A stretch of DNA of 20,498 bases from Deltaproteobacteria bacterium. GTDB lineage: Bacteria; Chloroflexota; Dehalococcoidia; Dehalococcoidales; BS750m-G39. The stretch lies in the NCBI GenBank assembly GCA_013202445.1, contig JABMRW010000071.1, positions 1 through 20,498 on the forward strand. Direction: 5' to 3'. The notes below the pieces were generated by a model, which did not search any database, had not been told where the DNA came from, and saw nothing but the letters and a program-made list of their open reading frames with translations. The position numbers were made by a program, and so were the translations under genes. Numbering within the stretch: position 1 is the first letter of the stretch; each line of letters begins with the position of its first letter. Shown here piece by piece: positions 1 to 6,883 of this stretch.

Positions 1-140
1 AAATGGTCATGCCCGGCGATAATATTGACATGAAGATAAAACTTATCTATCCGGTAGCCATGGAGCAAGGTCTGCGTTTTGCTATCAGAGAAGGGGGTAG
101 AACGGTAGGTGCCGGTACCATTAGCCGCATCATCGAGTAA
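1..140 (+). CDS. tuf: Elongation factor Tu, C-terminal end (partial)
   Basis: The first 140 bases encode the last 45 residues of EF-Tu, read from position 3 and ending in TAA at 138-140. The visible residues include MVMPGDNI near the start and EGGRTVGAGTISRI at the end, the highly conserved close of domain III. EF-Tu is the GTPase that delivers aminoacyl-tRNA to the ribosome in the cytoplasm; domain III contacts the tRNA and EF-Ts. The G domain lies upstream of the window. It is followed after two bases by rpmG, the common order tuf-rpmG-secE-nusG, so it is probably co-transcribed with them. Identification is secure despite the short piece. Confidence 0.95.
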   Translation, partial: MVMPGDNIDMKIKLIYPVAMEQGLRFAIREGGRTVGAGTISRIIE

Positions 141-142
141 AA

Positions 143-310
143 ATGGCGAGAAAGGCTGAAGCCAGGAATATTATCTATCTTGCCTGCACCGAATGCAGGG
201 AGAGAACATATACTACTAGTAAGAACAGGCGCAACGACTCCCAGAGGTTGGAGCTTAAGAAGTATTGCCCACGTTGTCGCACTCATACCCTCCACAGGGA
301 GACTAAGTAG
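143..310 (+). CDS. rpmG: 50S ribosomal protein L33
   Basis: A 55-residue protein starting at ATG 143, two bases after the tuf stop, and ending in TAG 308-310. It begins MARKAEARNIIYLACTEC and carries two Cys pairs, CTEC near residues 15-18 and CPRC near 42-45, which make it the zinc-binding (C+) form of L33. Also conserved are the TSKNRRN stretch in the middle and HRETK at the end. L33 is a small protein of the large subunit near the E site. Its place between tuf and secE is the usual one in many bacteria. Length and motifs match the family. Confidence 0.95.
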   Translation: MARKAEARNIIYLACTECRERTYTTSKNRRNDSQRLELKKYCPRCRTHTLHRETK

Positions 311-345
311 TGGCCGGCAACTAAAAAGGTATGTGAGGATTTTTC

Positions 346-555
346 ATGACTCATCGTGCTACTTCCAAACGTTCCAGGTTTAGTATTATTGGTGAAACCA
401 TAGCCGAGTTAAAAAAGGTAGTCTGGCTCACCAGACGAGAGGCGGCTTATTTGACCTTTATGGTGCTAATTGTGGCTGTTATAGTGGCTATACTTCTGGG
501 AGCCTTTGATTTTGGTTTTACCAACCTGGTCGATAAATTCTTTCTGGGCGGATAG
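346..555 (+). CDS. secE: Preprotein translocase subunit SecE
   Basis: A 69-residue protein of the short single-spanning SecE type. A basic N-terminus (about residues 1-15) is followed by the amphipathic stretch IAELKKVVWLTRREA, which carries the SecE signature of a W after an ELKKV-type helix. One hydrophobic segment at about residues 36-55 follows. SecE clamps the SecY channel in the inner membrane. It lies directly upstream of nusG, the classic secE-nusG pair. A TGAGGA sequence at 334-339 gives a reasonable ribosome binding site. Length and position agree with the family. Confidence 0.95.
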   Translation: MTHRATSKRSRFSIIGETIAELKKVVWLTRREAAYLTFMVLIVAVIVAILLGAFDFGFTNLVDKFFLGG

Positions 556-584
556 AAGCTTCTATCCTGGCTTTTTAAGGAATC

Positions 585-1139
585 TTGGTCTTAATGAGGT
601 TATCGGTGGAAGGGAATCAAAAAAGTTGGTTTGTTGTTCATACTTACTCCGGGTATGAAGAACGAGTTAAGAAGAATCTGGAGCAACGCATCAAGTACAT
701 GGACAGCGGGGAGGAAATCTCCCAGGTGGTCATACCGACTGAGGTGGAGATTGAGGTTAAGAACGGGCAACGGCGCAATGTGGATAAGAAGATACTGCCC
801 GGTTATATTCTGGTTCAGATGGAGTTGAGCGACCAGAGCTGGAATATAGTGCGTAATACCCCCGGTGTCACTGGTTTTGTTGGCAGCGGTAACAAGCCGA
901 CCCCTCTTGAGGAGGGGGAGGTTAACAAAATTTTGAAGCAGATGGAAGCGGAAACGCCTAGGGTTAGGGTTGGTTTCCGTAAAGGGCAGAGTGTGCGGGT
1001 GACCAGCGGTCCCTTTATTGATTTTGTTGGGGTGGTGAGTGAAATCAGCATGGATAAGGGTAAGGTAAGGGTGCTCCTTTCCCTTTTCGGGCGGGAGACG
1101 CCGGTAGAGCTTGATTTTTTGCAGGTGGAGAAGCTTTAG
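585..1139 (+). CDS. nusG: Transcription termination/antitermination factor NusG
   Basis: NusG binds RNA polymerase through its NGN domain and promotes processive elongation, Rho action or ribosome coupling through its KOW domain. The protein shows WFVVHTYSGYEERV at the start of the NGN domain, LPGYILVQMELSD in the middle, TPGVTGFVGSG before the linker, and a C-terminal KOW domain (about residues 127-184) with GQSVRVTSGPFIDFVGVV. The start is uncertain: TTG 585 has an AAGG four bases upstream, while ATG 594 and GTG 606 (preceded by GAGG) are alternatives that shorten it by 3 or 7 residues. Homology begins only near the WFVVHTY motif, so it does not decide. The stop TAG 1137-1139 overlaps the rplK ribosome binding site. 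Confidence 0.96.
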   Translation: MVLMRLSVEGNQKSWFVVHTYSGYEERVKKNLEQRIKYMDSGEEISQVVIPTEVEIEVKNGQRRNVDKKILPGYILVQMELSDQSWNIVRNTPGVTGFVGSGNKPTPLEEGEVNKILKQMEAETPRVRVGFRKGQSVRVTSGPFIDFVGVVSEISMDKGKVRVLLSLFGRETPVELDFLQVEKL

Positions 1140-1148
1140 GGAGGCAAA

Positions 1149-1574
1149 GTGGCCAAAAAGAAGGTTGTAGCTGTAATTAAACTACAGATTCCAGCGGGGA
1201 AGGCCAATCCGGCGCCGCCGGTAGGCCCTGCCTTGGGACAGCATGGGCTTAATATTATGGCCTTCTGTAAGGAATACAACGAGCGCACCGCCAGCCAGGA
1301 AGGTTCTATTATTCCGGTGGAAATAACCGTATTTGAGGATCGCTCTTTTACCTTTGTTACCAAAACGCCGCCGGCTACCGATTTGCTCAAAAAAGCGCTG
1401 GGCATAGAAAAGGGCTCAACCGGTGCCGGGCATGAAAAGGTGGGTAAGATAACCCGAGCCCAACTCCGGGAGATAGCCCAGCTTAAGGCTAAGGATTTGA
1501 ACGCTAATAATATTGAAGGGGCGGAGCGAATTATTGAGGGCACCGCCCGAAGTATGGGTATTGAGGTGGAATAA
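1149..1574 (+). CDS. rplK: 50S ribosomal protein L11
   Basis: A 141-residue L11 with a GTG start and a strong AGGGAGG ribosome binding site at 1138-1144. The N-terminal domain shows the conserved PAGKANPAPPVGPALGQHG (about residues 12-30), and the C-terminal rRNA-binding domain ends LNANNIEGAERIIEGTARSMGIEV. L11 binds the GTPase-associated centre of 23S rRNA, next to the L10/L12 stalk encoded further on. Length equals the bacterial norm. It lies nine bases after nusG and two bases before rplA, so the genes are probably translated from one mRNA. Confidence 0.97.
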   Translation: MAKKKVVAVIKLQIPAGKANPAPPVGPALGQHGLNIMAFCKEYNERTASQEGSIIPVEITVFEDRSFTFVTKTPPATDLLKKALGIEKGSTGAGHEKVGKITRAQLREIAQLKAKDLNANNIEGAERIIEGTARSMGIEVE

Positions 1575-1576
1575 CG

Positions 1577-2290
1577 TTGACTAAACACGGTAAGAAATAT
1601 AATGAAGCGGTAGGTTTGGTAGACAGGACCCAGCTTTATCCTCCCCTGGAGGCTATTGAGCTGGCCAAGAAGGTGGCTTATTCCAAATTTGATGAGACGG
1701 TTGAGCTTCACCTGCGGATGGGTGTTGACCCCCGTGACGCTACCCAGCAGGTGCGTGGTGTGGCTCTGTTGCCCCATGGTCTGGGCAAAAAGGTGCGGGT
1801 TCTGGTTTTTGCTCAAGGTGAAGCGGCCAGAGACGCCGAGACCGCCGGAGCTGATTTGGTGGGTGGTGATGATTTGATTAAGAAGATTGAGGGTGGCTTT
1901 TTGGATTTTGATACTGCTATAGCTACCCCGGATATGATGGGTAAGGTAGGCCGGCTGGGGAAAATTCTGGGGAGGCGGGGATTGATGCCTAACCCCAAGT
2001 CGGGGACGGTTGTGGCTGGCGAAAACTTGCCCCGGGCAATCAGCGAGGCCCGCCAGGGGCGGGTGGAGTTTAAGCTAGACAAGACCGCCATTATTCATCT
2101 CCCGCTGGGTAAGGTTAGTTTTGAGGCTGATAAGCTGATGGGCAACCTTACCGCTGTGATTGAGGCAATATCCCGGGCTAAGCCCGCCGGTGCCAAGGGC
2201 CAGTATATCAAGACCGCTTCTTTGACTACTACTATGGGACCTGGCATAAAGCTTAACCTGAAACCAACCTTATCGTTAACCTCTGGTTGA
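1577..2290 (+). CDS. rplA: 50S ribosomal protein L1
   Basis: A 237-residue L1 starting at TTG 1577, only two bases after the rplK stop, which suggests translational coupling. Diagnostic stretches are GKKYNEA near the N-terminus, the GKILGRRGLMPNPKSGTV signature at about residues 127-144, and the end KGQYIKTASLTTTMGPG. L1 forms the mobile L1 stalk at the E site and in many bacteria represses its own rplKA mRNA. The last residues (about 225-237) run past the usual end in a low-complexity tail. In the standard order rplJ would follow, but here a four-gene acyl-CoA module intervenes. Confidence 0.97.
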   Translation: MTKHGKKYNEAVGLVDRTQLYPPLEAIELAKKVAYSKFDETVELHLRMGVDPRDATQQVRGVALLPHGLGKKVRVLVFAQGEAARDAETAGADLVGGDDLIKKIEGGFLDFDTAIATPDMMGKVGRLGKILGRRGLMPNPKSGTVVAGENLPRAISEARQGRVEFKLDKTAIIHLPLGKVSFEADKLMGNLTAVIEAISRAKPAGAKGQYIKTASLTTTMGPGIKLNLKPTLSLTSG

Positions 2291-2299
2291 TAATATAAT
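2270..2299 (+). promoter_or_regulatory. Possible promoter for the thiolase module
   Basis: A perfect TATAAT lies at 2294-2299, just past the rplA stop and 25 bases before the first thiolase start. The best -35 match (TTATCG, 2270-2275, spacing 18) is poor and there is no TGn extension. It could give the thiolase/DUF35 genes a start of their own within the ribosomal operon, with a leader of about 18 bases. Weak on sequence alone, because AT-rich gaps often contain such a hexamer. Confidence 0.3.
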
Positions 2300-2323
2300 A
2301 GTCTTTATTTAAGGGGATTTTTC

Positions 2324-3475
2324 ATGGAAGATGTTGCTATTGTCGGTGCTGGTCAAAGCGTTTTTGCTCGTAGCTGCGGTGAGTCTATCCGGGAGTTATG
2401 TTTTGAGGCTTATAAGGAGGCACTGGAGGGCCTGGATATCACCGGCAATGATATAGATGCCTCTGTTGTTTGCTCGGCGCCGGAATATGATAAACAGCGC
2501 TCACCATCGGGCTTAATATCGGAGTATCTGGAGCTGACTCCCAAGCCGACCTTCTATGTGGAGACGGTCTGTTCCTCCAGCAGCACGGGTTTAAGAGTAG
2601 CCTGGTCGCTGATAAAGGCGGGGCTTCACAAGACGGTGGCGGTGATAGGTTTTCAGAAGATGTCCGAGCTTTCTTCCCGTGACGCTGCCGAGAGGATGGG
2701 CCGGGGAGGAGATATAATCTGGGAGTCACCCTTCGGGATAACCATGCCCGCCGGCTATGCCATGTACGCCCGGGCTCATATGGCCAGGTACGGGACTACC
2801 GAGGAGCACTTAGCCAAGGTGCGGGTCAAGAACTCCCACTACGGGGTGGCCAATCCAAAGGCCAACTACCGCAAGGAGCTGAGCCTGGAGGATATCTTGA
2901 ATTCGGAGATGATAACCAGCCCGCTGAAAAAGTTTGACTGCTGCGCCAACGCCGATGGCTCCTCCTGCATCATCCTGGCCGGGGGCGATGTGGCTAAAAG
3001 CATAACCAAAAAGCCTATCTGGGTGGTGGGACTGGGGGCGGCCACGGATACCATGAGCATGGCCGGCAGGAAGTCGCTCACTGGACTGCAGTGTGCTCAG
3101 GAAGCTGCCAAGCAGGCTTACGAGATGGCCGGTGTTAAACCCCAGGATATTGATGTGGCCGAGGTTCACGATTGTTTTACCGTCTCCGAGCTTCTGGCTT
3201 ATGAAGACCTGGGCTTTGCCAAGCCCGGGGAGGGGGCGGGGTTGCTTGAGGATAAAGAGACCTACGTCGAAGGCAAGATACCGGTGAATGTCGACGGCGG
3301 GTTGTTATCTAAAGGACACCCGATAGGCGCTACCGGCGGCTCGCAAATTCGGACTATTGTCCGCCAGCTGCGGGGGGAGGCCACCGAGGCTCAGGTGAAG
3401 GACGCAGAGATAGGTCTGGTGCATAATATCGGTGGCGTTGGGCAATACGGCAACGTAACCATTTTGAGGAGGTAG
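2324..3475 (+). CDS. SCP2-type thiolase / acyl-CoA acetyltransferase-like protein (copy 1)
   Basis: A 383-residue thiolase-fold protein. Seen: the N-terminal VAIVGAGQSVFAR strand; the nucleophile Cys83 in ETVCSSSSTG; HDCF at 282-285; and GGLLSKGHPIGATG with His332. The C-terminal CxG of classical biosynthetic thiolases is absent; the end reads VHNIGGVGQYGNV. That pattern is typical of SCP2/Ltp2-like and archaeal-type thiolases, which work with a DUF35 partner, and such a partner follows five bases later. Known roles in the family are acyl-CoA condensation or cleavage and, for Ltp2 with ChsH2-DUF35, retro-aldol side-chain cleavage; which applies here is unknown. An AAGGGGA ribosome binding site at 2311-2317 supports the ATG start. 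It is about the usual length (380-400) and lies inside a ribosomal operon, which is odd. Confidence 0.88.
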   Translation: MEDVAIVGAGQSVFARSCGESIRELCFEAYKEALEGLDITGNDIDASVVCSAPEYDKQRSPSGLISEYLELTPKPTFYVETVCSSSSTGLRVAWSLIKAGLHKTVAVIGFQKMSELSSRDAAERMGRGGDIIWESPFGITMPAGYAMYARAHMARYGTTEEHLAKVRVKNSHYGVANPKANYRKELSLEDILNSEMITSPLKKFDCCANADGSSCIILAGGDVAKSITKKPIWVVGLGAATDTMSMAGRKSLTGLQCAQEAAKQAYEMAGVKPQDIDVAEVHDCFTVSELLAYEDLGFAKPGEGAGLLEDKETYVEGKIPVNVDGGLLSKGHPIGATGGSQIRTIVRQLRGEATEAQVKDAEIGLVHNIGGVGQYGNVTILRR

Positions 3476-3480
3476 CTTGA

Positions 3481-3894
3481 ATGGGCTTTGAGAATTTTGG
3501 CACAGTTAGCTTCACCGCCGAAGCCAAAGTGGCTGATTTTATAACCCAGCTGGAGGCGGGTAAGGTAATGGCCACCAGGTGCCGTAAGTGCGGGGGTAGC
3601 TACTTTCCACCCAAGGCGGATTGCCCGAAGTGTCTGTCCAGTGATGTAGAGTGGTTCGAAGTTAAGAGCCAGGGTAAGCTCTTAAGCTATACTGTGGTAA
3701 ATTACGGTCCCAGTGGTTTTGAGAACGATGCTCCCTATATTCTGGCTCTGGTTAAGTTTGACGAGGGCATCCAGATTCTGGCCCGATTGAGCCGGGATAT
3801 TGAGGAGAAGGATATCAAGATGGGCATGAATTTGACGGTCAATCCGGCAAAATTGCCCGATAACAGGATTGCCTACGAATTCAGGAGAGCCTAG
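3481..3894 (+). CDS. DUF35 Zn-ribbon/OB-fold protein, thiolase partner (copy 1)
   Basis: A 137-residue protein of the DUF35 (ChsH2/OB-fold) family. An N-terminal helix (residues 10-30) leads into a rubredoxin-like zinc ribbon with Cys34, Cys37, Cys48 and Cys51 (CRKCG and CPKC), then an OB fold beginning near GKLLSYTVV at residue 65. The sequence RKCGGSYFPPKADCPKC is the standard family signature. DUF35 proteins bind SCP2-type thiolases and form part of the acyl-CoA channel, as known from archaeal thiolase/HMG-CoA synthase complexes and actinobacterial steroid aldolases. The ribosome binding site (GAGGAGG) lies within the last codons of the preceding thiolase, so the two are probably made together. 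Confidence 0.88.
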   Translation: MGFENFGTVSFTAEAKVADFITQLEAGKVMATRCRKCGGSYFPPKADCPKCLSSDVEWFEVKSQGKLLSYTVVNYGPSGFENDAPYILALVKFDEGIQILARLSRDIEEKDIKMGMNLTVNPAKLPDNRIAYEFRRA

Positions 3895-3913
3895 TAAGGT
3901 AAGGAGGTTTAAG

Positions 3914-5095
3914 ATGCCTGAGAGAAATGTTTGTATTATTGGCGGTGGCATGAGCCTGTGGGGGGTGAGGGAGGCAAGCATAATAGACATGGCTCAGGAA
4001 GCAGCCAAGGATTGTTTTGATGATGTTCCGGCGCTTAAGAAGGAGGACGTAGATGGCCTTCTATTTGCCTCTTCCTACTGCGGACGGAGTGCCTTTCAGG
4101 TCAATATAGCTCCGGTAATAGCCGAGCGCATTGGCATTAAACCAACCAGTATGTGTACCAGGGTGGATACGTTGTGTGCCGGTGGTAGTTCGGGTATTAT
4201 CCTGGCTGCGGGGCTGATAAAGGCGGGGTTGGCTGATGTTATGATGGTAGCCGGTGGCGAGAAGCTCTATACACCTCAGAGGTGGGAGACCTATTACAGC
4301 GAGATGGCTTCTATAGACCATGATTGGGATGGTGCCCAGGGAATGGGACTGCCACCCCCCTTCTTTAGCATGACGGCTCAGGAGCATATGAAACACTACG
4401 GAACCACCAAGGAACAACTGGCAGCCGTCGCCGTCAAGAACCGGAGAAATGGCTCTACCAACCCAAAGGGACAATTTCAAAAGGAGGTTACACTGGAAGA
4501 GGTGATGGCCGCCAGACCGATAGTTCCTCCGCTTGGCCTCTTTGACTGTACCCCTATCACCGACGGGTGTGCCGCCGTGCTCCTGACCTGTGAAGAGAAA
4601 GCGAAGGAGCTCAGCGATAGGCCCCTGGTTTATATCAGGGGTACGGCTCAGGCAACGCTTCATAGCATGTCAATGAACTGGCCTGGCGAGCATCTGGCTG
4701 ATTGGGTTCACCTGAGAACGGCAGCCAAAAAGGCTTATGAGAGGGCGCGGGTTGGGCCTGATGATATCGATGTTGCCCAGACCCATGACTGCTTCACTAT
4801 CTCTGAGATTATTGAGATGGAGGACCTGGGTTTCTGCAGGAAGGGGGAGGGGGGACCATTTGTTGAGTCGGGACAGGGTGATTTTGGCGGCAAGGTCCCG
4901 GTAAACACCGATGGCGGGCTGCTCGCCTGTGGCCATCCCTTTGGCGGCACTGGCATCCGCCAGGCACGCGAGATACTCAACCAGCTGCAGGGAAGAGCGA
5001 TAAGGCAGGTAGAGGGCGCTGAGATTGGGCTGACGCACAACTTGAGCGGACTCAATGTTGAGCATACCATACTTATTTACGGGAGAGAACCCTAA
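3914..5095 (+). CDS. SCP2-type thiolase / acyl-CoA acetyltransferase-like protein (copy 2)
   Basis: A second thiolase-like protein, 393 residues, paralogous to copy 1 but clearly diverged. Catalytic features in order: Cys88 in DTLCAGGSSG, HDCF at 291-294, GGLLACGHPFGGTG with His341, and the end LTHNLSGLNVEHTIL, again without the classical CxG. The open frame extends back to 3869, but ATG 3914 is chosen because a near-ideal AAGGAGG lies at 3901-3907 and because homology begins at RNVCIIGGGMS; the longer form would overlap the preceding DUF35 gene. It is probably a CoA-dependent condensing, thiolytic or retro-aldol enzyme working with the DUF35 protein downstream. The substrate is unknown. Confidence 0.87.
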   Translation: MPERNVCIIGGGMSLWGVREASIIDMAQEAAKDCFDDVPALKKEDVDGLLFASSYCGRSAFQVNIAPVIAERIGIKPTSMCTRVDTLCAGGSSGIILAAGLIKAGLADVMMVAGGEKLYTPQRWETYYSEMASIDHDWDGAQGMGLPPPFFSMTAQEHMKHYGTTKEQLAAVAVKNRRNGSTNPKGQFQKEVTLEEVMAARPIVPPLGLFDCTPITDGCAAVLLTCEEKAKELSDRPLVYIRGTAQATLHSMSMNWPGEHLADWVHLRTAAKKAYERARVGPDDIDVAQTHDCFTISEIIEMEDLGFCRKGEGGPFVESGQGDFGGKVPVNTDGGLLACGHPFGGTGIRQAREILNQLQGRAIRQVEGAEIGLTHNLSGLNVEHTILIYGREP

Positions 5096-5123
5096 GAATT
5101 TAGAAAATCGTAAGGGGGGAGTT

Positions 5124-5612
5124 ATGCCAGTACCGGGAGTACCAATTTTGGAAGGTTTATACCCATCTACTTTGGACCTTTATCCCTTCGAGGCTAAGGA
5201 GTTTAACCGAATTCACCAGTTTTATGAAAACCTTAGGCAGAAGAGATTTACCACTACCAAGTGCAAAAAGTGCGGCAATGTGCCTTTCCCGCCCCGGGTT
5301 GTCTGCCCGCAGTGTAATTCCGAGGATTTAGAGTGGGTGGACCTGCCTACTCAGGGGAAGGTGCTTCGGTTTACCGAAGAGGTAGCCGGAGTCCCTCTTG
5401 GCTTTGAGTCACCTCTGATTCACGCCCTCATTGACTTGGGTGTGGGACGTAAGCTTATCTCCCGCGTCATTAACTGCAAAGAGGGGCAGCTTAAAGAAGG
5501 CGATACCGTCAAGCTGGCTGTCTATGATGTACCGCCGATGATAATAGAAAAAAGGGGCGGTGTGATGGAGGAGGCGCCGAGGGTGTTTTTTGCTTTTGAG
5601 CCGGTAAAGTAG
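5124..5612 (+). CDS. DUF35 Zn-ribbon/OB-fold protein, thiolase partner (copy 2)
   Basis: A 162-residue DUF35 protein. The N-terminal 40 residues are longer than in copy 1 and contain FEAKEFNRIHQFYENLRQKRF, the helical hairpin that packs on the thiolase in known complexes. The zinc ribbon uses Cys47, Cys50, Cys61 and Cys64 (CKKCG, CPQC), followed by the OB-fold strands from GKVLRFTEEVAG on. ATG 5124 follows a purine-rich AGGGGGGAG; the open frame reaches back to 5055 inside the thiolase, but that start has no ribosome binding site. As the second half of a duplicated thiolase-DUF35 module, it probably serves the copy 2 thiolase. It is the last gene before the L10 leader. Confidence 0.85.
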   Translation: MPVPGVPILEGLYPSTLDLYPFEAKEFNRIHQFYENLRQKRFTTTKCKKCGNVPFPPRVVCPQCNSEDLEWVDLPTQGKVLRFTEEVAGVPLGFESPLIHALIDLGVGRKLISRVINCKEGQLKEGDTVKLAVYDVPPMIIEKRGGVMEEAPRVFFAFEPVK

Positions 5613-5623
5613 TAAAATAGAAT
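5596..5623 (+). promoter_or_regulatory. Possible promoter ahead of the L10 leader
   Basis: TTGAGC at 5596-5601 and TAGAAT at 5618-5623 are separated by 16 bases. They straddle the stop of the second DUF35 gene and would start a transcript just before the L10 leader, letting rplJL be expressed apart from the thiolase genes. The hexamers match consensus at 4 and 5 of 6 positions; no other support is visible. Confidence 0.35.
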
Positions 5624-5639
5624 AAAATAACAGGATAAA

Positions 5640-5755
5640 ACAGGTTTCCTGAGACAGCGGGTGCCAGTTGAGGCTTAATGAACTGCCTGCCGAGGATATA
5701 AAGGGCTTAAAGGGTGGGTCCTTGTGCGGCAGGCGCAAGGGCTTGTTTTTTTAGG
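5640..5755 (+). promoter_or_regulatory. Ribosomal protein L10 leader (rplJ autoregulatory RNA)
   Basis: Directly before rplJ lies the characteristic L10 leader motif: GACAGCGGGTGCC (5652-5664), GGCTTAATG (5672-5680) and CCTGCCGAGG (5686-5695). These form the kinked stem bound by the L10(L12)4 complex in bacteria: GCGGG pairs with CCTGC, and GCC pairs with GGC around an AGTTGA loop. The element ends in a terminator-like hairpin at 5718-5752. GCCTGCC (5685-5691) is also an exact complement of GGCAGGC (5728-5734) in that hairpin, so the L10-binding fold and the terminator can compete. Excess L10 would therefore reduce rplJL transcription. The motif is established; the exact switching is inferred. 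Confidence 0.85.
5718..5752 (+). terminator. Intrinsic attenuator at the end of the L10 leader
   Basis: CCTTGTGC (5720-5727) pairs with GCGCAAGG (5733-5740) around the loop GGCAG, with one G-U pair, extended by two outer pairs (5718-5719 with 5741-5742). It is followed by TTGTTTTTTT at 5743-5752. It lies 38 bases before rplJ, so it acts as an attenuator rather than an operon end. Confidence 0.8.
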
Positions 5756-5790
5756 TGAATATTTATAGTGTTAATTGGGGGTGAAGGGCG

Positions 5791-6315
5791 ATGTCCAGGG
5801 AAAAGAAAACAGAGATTATCGATAGCCTGCAGGAGCTATTTTCTCGGTGCAGCGTTGCTATTTTGACCGATTACCGGGGTCAAGCGGCTAATGAGATGAC
5901 CCAGTTGCGGCGCCGGCTGAGAGAGGCGGGGGTTGAGTATAAGGTGGTGAAGAACACGCTGGCCCGGTTTGCCGCCCAGAAGTCGGGCAGGGAAGAGCTT
6001 TTCGGTTTCCTCGATGGTCCGGTGGCGATTGCTTTTGGCTATGGTGATATAAGTGAACCGGCTAAAGCTTTGGCCACCTACATTGACGAATCAAAAGCCA
6101 CCATGAGTATCAAGGGAGGTTTTTTACCTGACAGGCTGCTTACCAAGGAGGAGGTAATCACCCTTTCTGCATTACCGTCGAAAGAGGTGTTATTAGCCAG
6201 GGTTGTGGGTGGGGTGCAAGGCCCTATCTCGGCTCTGGTGGGCCAGCTTGCTTCCCCAATGATGGGGCTTATAGCTGGGTTACAAGCAAGAATTCTGCAA
6301 TTAGAGGGAGGATAA
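5791..6315 (+). CDS. rplJ: 50S ribosomal protein L10
   Basis: A 174-residue L10, the base of the ribosomal stalk, which binds 23S rRNA with its N-terminal domain and L7/L12 dimers with its C-terminal helix. Seen: ILTDYRG at about residues 24-30, YKVVKNTLARFA at 50-61, DGPVAIAFGYGD near 75-86, and the helical end LPSKEVLLARVVGGVQGPISALVG leading into the L12-binding helix. A GGGGGTGAAGGG sequence before ATG 5791 supplies the ribosome binding site. Length is normal. It follows its own leader and is one base from rplL. Confidence 0.97.
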   Translation: MSREKKTEIIDSLQELFSRCSVAILTDYRGQAANEMTQLRRRLREAGVEYKVVKNTLARFAAQKSGREELFGFLDGPVAIAFGYGDISEPAKALATYIDESKATMSIKGGFLPDRLLTKEEVITLSALPSKEVLLARVVGGVQGPISALVGQLASPMMGLIAGLQARILQLEGG

Positions 6316-6316
6316 T

Positions 6317-6865
6317 ATGCCAGAAGAGGAAGCCAAGGGCAAAAAAACAGCCAAGAAACCTGAAGTTGAGGCCGAGGTGAAGGAACCTAAAGCTGAGGCT
6401 GAGGCAAAGGAACCCAAAGCCAAGGCCGAAGTGAAAGAGCCTAAAGCTGAGCCTGCAGCCAAGGAACCCAAAGCTAAGGCCGAGGTGAAGAGCTCGGCAG
6501 CCGTTGAGGCGATAATGACCAGTATAAAGAAGATGAATGTGCTTGAGCTATCAGAGCTGGTCAAGGCGCTACAGACTGAGTTCGGCGTCAGCGCTGCAGT
6601 TGCGGTAGCAGCGCCGGCGGCAGCGGCTGAAGCTCCAGCGGCGGCTGAGGAGAAAACAGAGTTCAGCGTTATTCTCAAAGAAATCGGGGCTAATAAAATC
6701 AGCGTCATCAGGGCAGTGAGAGAGGTTACTACCCTGGGGCTGAAAGAGGCGAAGGACTTCGTTGAGAGTGCCCCTCAGACGGTAAAAGAGGGGATTAACC
6801 AGGAAGAAGCGAATAACATAAAACAGAAACTGGAAGCAGCTGGAGCTACTGTAGAAGTTAAATAA
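6317..6865 (+). CDS. rplL: 50S ribosomal protein L7/L12 with long charged N-terminal extension
   Basis: L7/L12 recruits translational GTPases to the stalk. The family core is present: N-terminal dimerisation domain VEAIMTSIKKMNVLELSELV (about residues 63-82), an Ala-rich hinge with AAPAAAAEAPAAAEE (about 98-112), and a C-terminal domain with KISVIRAVREVT, LGLKEAKDFVESAP and KQKLEAAGATVEVK. The protein is 182 residues against the usual 120-130. The surplus is about 60 N-terminal residues of Lys/Glu/Ala/Pro, including four 9-residue repeats at 23-58. The long form is probably real: ATG 6317 has AGAGGGAGG at 6303-6311 and lies one base after the rplJ stop, while no good start precedes the core. 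The function of the tail is unknown. Confidence 0.95.
   Translation: MPEEEAKGKKTAKKPEVEAEVKEPKAEAEAKEPKAKAEVKEPKAEPAAKEPKAKAEVKSSAAVEAIMTSIKKMNVLELSELVKALQTEFGVSAAVAVAAPAAAAEAPAAAEEKTEFSVILKEIGANKISVIRAVREVTTLGLKEAKDFVESAPQTVKEGINQEEANNIKQKLEAAGATVEVK
6383..6490 (+). repeat. Four tandem 27-bp units inside rplL
   Basis: Four in-frame 27-base units encode EPKAEAEAK, EPKAKAEVK, EPKAEPAAK and EPKAKAEVK (L7/L12 residues 23-58). Units 2 and 4 give identical peptides but differ at several third-codon positions, so the duplication is not recent or the peptide is selected. A degenerate copy (KPEVEAEVK) precedes them. Confidence 0.9.
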
Positions 6866-6883
6866 AGCTAAGGGGTTTAAATT

